NCBI GenBank assembly: GCA_025357875.1
Contig: JANYLK010000025.1
Location: 1 to 37,557, forward strand
Direction of reading: 5' to 3'
DNA: 37,557 nt
Source: Granulicella sp.
Lineage (GTDB): Bacteria; Acidobacteriota; Terriglobia; Terriglobales; Acidobacteriaceae
The notes below the pieces were generated by a model. The model saw nothing but the letters and a program-made list of their open reading frames with translations. It was not told the DNA's origin and ran no database searches. The position numbers and the translations under genes are program-made. Shown here piece by piece: positions 34,605-37,557 of the stretch; within the stretch, counting starts at the first letter, position 1; every line of letters starts with the position of its first letter.

Positions 34605-35642
34605 TCAGGATTTGGCTAGATTACTCGCCAGATCGACATATAGATCCACACAATCAAGCAATTCCCTCTTGCTTATTTTTTCGTCCGGCGTATGGGCTAC
34701 GTGGATTGATCCTGGTCCCAAGAGGAACGGTTCGCCCCATGCTGTGAGGGATGGAATATCGGTAGCAAATTTGGCGATCATAGTGGGAAACTTACCTACT
34801 TTGCGCATGCGGACGTAAGAGAGATCGAGTGAGAAGCTGACCTCAGCGCGGCCCGCAACCACCCGTGTGATCTCGTCTTTAACACCTTCGGATGGGCCGA
34901 CGGTACGGATGAGTAGATGCGCCTCGGCTTTATCCGATACGACATTAGGAGCGCGGCCGCCTGAGATGAGGCCGATGTTGAGCGTCGCTGGACCAATCTC
35001 CGGCTCGACTGGCAGCGGCATAGCCAATACATCGTGCAGCGCCTCTACGAGTTTATCGATGGCCGACTCTCCCAGTTCCGGATAGGCGGAGTGAGCCATG
35101 CGTCCGTGGGCGCGGAGTTCAACGCGCAACGCGCCCTTGGTCGCGATGGCGAGACGGTTGTCCGTGGGCTCACCGTTGATGAGAAAACGCGAGCCGCGCG
35201 GATGGCAGTTGGCGACCTTTGCCCCGGCAGAATCACGCTCCTCTCCGACTACGAACAGAAGACCTATTTTCACTCCCGCCTCGCGCAATCGATCCGCGGC
35301 GGCGACTTGTGCAGCAATGATCCCTTTGGCGTCGCAGGTGCCGCGCCCGTACAAAAACTCGTCATCTTCGGTGCAGCCGAAGAATGGTGGAACAGTATCC
35401 ATATGGGTGGAGAGGACGACATCAGGCGTCACGCCCGGCATTGCAGCGTACAGGTTGAAACGCTCGCCTGCACCACCTCCTGGAGTGAGCGAAACATCGG
35501 GTTGCTCGACCCCCATGCGTTCAACAGAGTAACGCTCGGTAGCGAGAAAGTCGGCTAGAAATGCACCGACGAGGCCTTCGTGGTACGAGATGGACTCGAT
35601 ATTGACGAGCCTGCGCGTCAGGTTGATTGGGTCGATAGGCAT
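34605..35642 (-). CDS. M20-family metallopeptidase (ArgE/DapE/carboxypeptidase G2 type)
   Basis: A 345-residue di-zinc amidohydrolase. The full metal and catalytic set is visible: H80 and D82 in STHMDTVPP, bridging D104 in GRGTCDAKG, catalytic E134 and ligand E135 in VGEERDSAG, E158 in NGEPTD, and the C-terminal histidine H317 in SIHVAHTPDE. The dimerisation domain lies at about 165-275 (LRVELRAHGRMAHSAYPELGESAIDKL). Substrates in this family are N-acyl amino acids or dipeptides; ArgE-like acetylornithine deacetylase is possible but not provable here. ATG 35642 starts at the expected family position; further in-frame starts at 35687 and 35702 would overlap the divergent gene's leader. It converges with the small gene at 34219. 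Confidence 0.92.
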   Translation of the reverse strand: MPIDPINLTRRLVNIESISYHEGLVGAFLADFLATERYSVERMGVEQPDVSLTPGGGAGERFNLYAAMPGVTPDVVLSTHMDTVPPFFGCTEDDEFLYGRGTCDAKGIIAAQVAAADRLREAGVKIGLLFVVGEERDSAGAKVANCHPRGSRFLINGEPTDNRLAIATKGALRVELRAHGRMAHSAYPELGESAIDKLVEALHDVLAMPLPVEPEIGPATLNIGLISGGRAPNVVSDKAEAHLLIRTVGPSEGVKDEITRVVAGRAEVSFSLDLSYVRMRKVGKFPTMIAKFATDIPSLTAWGEPFLLGPGSIHVAHTPDEKISKRELLDCVDLYVDLASNLAKS

Positions 35643-35718
35643 GTAAGGACAGGATAAACCCGCAGACCCAGGCGAACCCGATGCCATGGTGGGCGAGCGC
35701 ATTAGACTGGAGAAGATA

Positions 35719-36441
35719 ATGCCGAATCCTGAATTTACTCCGCAAACGCTGCCAAGCCAGATTCGTTCTATTGACGACCTGCATGGACCGGCCGGGCGAC
35801 TTGAAGCGCTTTTGAACTCAGGCCGTGGCGATGCGCCCTACTCAGCGCTGATATGCCATCCGCATCCGGCCGGTGGCGGGACAATGCACAATAAGGTGGT
35901 CTACCACACGATGAAGGCGTTCTCGTCATTCGGCCTTCCGGTGCTGCGCTTCAACTTCCGCGGCACCGGTCTGAGCGGGGGTGAGCATGACAACGGGCGC
36001 GGCGAGCAGGAAGACGTTCGTGCTGCATTGACCTGGCTGGAAATCAACTTGAGGCGGCCAATACTGTTTGCCGGGTTTTCCTTCGGATCTCAGGTGGGAT
36101 TGCGTGCATGCTGCGGCGATACGCGGGTCAAGGGGCTGATTGGACTTGGTCTGCCCGTTCGTGCGGTCGGACGAGAATATAAGTACGGTTTTCTACCAAA
36201 GTGTGTCGCACCAAAGTTATTTATCAGCGGGGATCATGACGAGTTTGGACCTCGGGAGGAATTGGCACAGGTTTGGGAGAGGGCGCCCGGACCCAAGCGG
36301 CTAGTCTGGATCGAGGGCGCTGACCACTTTTTCCAAGGTACGAAGGAGTCACCGGGAGCGAAGCTCAGCAGGATGCAGGCAGAGATTCGACTATGGCTTC
36401 AGGAGACGTTTGCCCTCGCAGAACCGAAAACGCTTGTCTAA
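35719..36441 (+). CDS. Alpha/beta hydrolase (COG2945-like)
   Basis: A 240-residue cytoplasmic serine hydrolase. ATG 35719 has GGAG six bases upstream. Recognisable parts are ICHPHPAGGGTMHNKVV (45-61), LRFNFRGTGLSGGEHDNGRGE, nucleophile S121 in GFSFGS, acid D174 in ISGDHDEF and H203 in GADHFF. These follow the small alpha/beta hydrolase group that reads CHPHPxxGGTMxNKVV, whose substrates are poorly known. It is divergent from the M20 peptidase across 76 bases, which hold both promoters, and its end touches the hydrolase remnant on the other strand. Confidence 0.9.
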   Translation: MPNPEFTPQTLPSQIRSIDDLHGPAGRLEALLNSGRGDAPYSALICHPHPAGGGTMHNKVVYHTMKAFSSFGLPVLRFNFRGTGLSGGEHDNGRGEQEDVRAALTWLEINLRRPILFAGFSFGSQVGLRACCGDTRVKGLIGLGLPVRAVGREYKYGFLPKCVAPKLFISGDHDEFGPREELAQVWERAPGPKRLVWIEGADHFFQGTKESPGAKLSRMQAEIRLWLQETFALAEPKTLV

Positions 36442-36797
36442 GTTTCAGGCTCTGCATGACCAATCGCTGGCGACATCACCGCCCGGATGGTGAGTGATCT
36501 AGCGGACGTTTGGTCACGTGCGCAGGGATGAGTAGTTTGAACCTGATCGGGATGATTGGATGATCCCAGATTGCGCTTCTGCCATTCGACCACAACAAGG
36601 TTTGTCTCCTCGGGCAACTCTTCAAAGACCACATGGCCTCCGCCGGGGATAACGGTTGGCTCCGATGCGGTCATTACCTGCCGCAAACGTACTCCGGATT
36701 TCAGGCTCATTGCCCGATCACGATCGCCCCAGACCAGTAATGTGAAGACATTTGTGATCAGAGGCAAAGCCAGGACAATTCGCTTTACGATCAGCAT
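36438..36797 (-). pseudogene. C-terminal remnant of an alpha/beta hydrolase
   Basis: An open frame of 119 codons whose first ~75 match only the end of an alpha/beta hydrolase: LLVWGDRDRAMSL with the acid residue, then VIPGGGHVVFEELPEETNLVVVEW with the catalytic histidine. The lid, nucleophile elbow and N-terminal half are missing, and the upstream sequence is occupied by the ATPase gene. The same frame is open back to the ATPase stop at 36846, with hydrolase-like spacing (GHARSHLMLIVKRIV). The last ~40 codons look random. Best read as a gene fragment. Confidence 0.7.
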
Positions 36798-36845
36798 TAG
36801 GTGACTGCGTGCGTGGCCAGGCTTTCCTGTGCAGTTGGCAAGACC

Positions 36846-37557
36846 TTAAGGCTGGGACGGCACAGCGGGCTGATGGAAGTCGCTTAGTGCACCTGTCGGC
36901 AGGATCATGCGGAGCGAATTAAGGATAGAAAGCAGGTCAATGACCTCCTGTGCGATCGCTCCCTGAATCGGATTGATGAGCCCGAACGACGCTGCAGCCA
37001 TTCCAACCAGGCTAAGTCCCATGCCGCCTATCGCACTGGTAAGCGCAATACTTCTCATCCTCCGTCCAATGTGGATCAGTTCATCTACACTCGTCAACGA
37101 CGATTGCAGGATGACCGCCCCTGCAGCCTCCGACGTAATATCGCTGTTCACACCCAGGGCGATGCCTGCAGTTGCCGCCATCATTGCAGGCGCGTCATTG
37201 ATCCCATCTCCCAGGTAGAGTGTTCGCGATTTCGCCGTCGTCTTCCGCACAAATTCGACCTTCTCCTCGGGACTCTTGCCGCCGTAGGCTTCGGTGATCC
37301 CCATCCCAGCTGCAAACAGTGCGACCTCAGCCGGACGGTCTCCAGACAGCAGGATCACGGCGTCAATGGAATGTTTCGCCTCCAGATGATTCAGAAAGTG
37401 CTTGCTCTCCTTCCGGGGCTCGTCCTGGAATTGAAAGACCGCCGCCAACTTCCCGTCAAGGAGCAGTACGCACTCCAAGCCGGGGGCAATCGGTGGCATT
37501 TCTCCAGCGACCTCTTTCGCTAATTTTCCGCGCCCTGTCACAGCTACCTGGTGCTTT
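36846..37557 (-). CDS. Heavy-metal P-type ATPase, C-terminal part (5' end outside the window)
   Basis: About 237 residues of a P1B-type ATPase, continuing past the window edge. Seen are the P-domain LLSGDRPAEVALFAAGMGI, the hinge motif LGDGINDAPAM followed by ALGVNSDITSEAAGAVIL, then two C-terminal helices and NPIQGAIAQEVIDLLSILNSLR. The phosphorylated DKTGT loop, the CPx-type helix and any N-terminal metal-binding domain lie outside, so the metal (Cd/Zn/Pb or Cu) cannot be told, although the NxxxG-A-x-x-QE-x-x-D end is most like the Zn/Cd/Pb group. It sits in the inner membrane. Its stop is followed in frame by the hydrolase remnant. Confidence 0.9.
   Translation of the reverse strand, partial: KHQVAVTGRGKLAKEVAGEMPPIAPGLECVLLLDGKLAAVFQFQDEPRKESKHFLNHLEAKHSIDAVILLSGDRPAEVALFAAGMGITEAYGGKSPEEKVEFVRKTTAKSRTLYLGDGINDAPAMMAATAGIALGVNSDITSEAAGAVILQSSLTSVDELIHIGRRMRSIALTSAIGGMGLSLVGMAAASFGLINPIQGAIAQEVIDLLSILNSLRMILPTGALSDFHQPAVPSQP

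Noticed and set aside
1..37557. Defence island or phage region
   Set aside because: No restriction, toxin-antitoxin, phage structural or transposase genes were recognised anywhere in the window.

Overview
The window looks like chromosomal DNA of an acidobacterium, probably class Terriglobia (Granulicella/Edaphobacter/Terriglobus-like). This is inferred from high GC, several uncharacterised envelope families that I associate with that group, and a dispersed repeat of the type read as 'VILSAAKNP' or 'SSRSEAKG' when it falls inside genes. No database search was possible. No rRNA, tRNA, CRISPR array, insertion sequence, integrase or prophage was seen.

Layout. (i) 1-3.8 kb, plus strand: 3' part of a tagatose-bisphosphate aldolase (lacD-like) with a strong terminator, a secreted protein of unknown function, and a POTRA-type envelope protein broken by one in-frame TAG. 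(ii) 3.8-8.6 kb: a membrane-anchored monohaem cytochrome c, a polytopic membrane protein, a PP2C phosphatase, and an unusual Amt-family transporter translationally coupled to a 59-residue membrane protein. (iii) 8.6-13 kb: ahcY with a clear intrinsic terminator, divergent from priA. (iv) 13.3-15.5 kb, minus strand: an OmpR-type regulator followed by a sigma-54 AAA+ protein that lacks a Fis DNA-binding domain. (v) 15.8-19.0 kb, plus strand: a secreted phospholipase C/acid-phosphatase-type phosphoesterase overlapping by ATGA with an orphan family-3 solute-binding protein that contains dispersed-repeat DNA, including a five-unit 24-bp tandem array. (vi) 19.4-24.7 kb, minus strand: soluble histidine kinase, NtrC-type regulator, CDGSH iron-sulfur protein and CocE/S15-type hydrolase, in that transcriptional order. 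(vii) 25.0-32.9 kb: rph, a secreted BamE-like protein, a catalytically degenerate CPBP homologue, accA and dnaE. (viii) 33-37.6 kb: a secreted metallophosphoesterase, a small DUF3592-like protein, an M20 peptidase plus a decayed copy of its 3' end, an alpha/beta hydrolase, a remnant of another hydrolase, and the 3' part of a heavy-metal P-type ATPase.

Core functions (ahcY, priA, rph, accA, dnaE) are interleaved with regulators and envelope or secreted proteins. The window is most notable for decay and repurposing: a single nonsense codon in an otherwise open gene, a duplicated gene tail, a truncated hydrolase, two membrane families (Amt and CPBP) with altered key residues, an HTH-less sigma-54 activator, and intergenic-type repeat DNA that has become protein coding.
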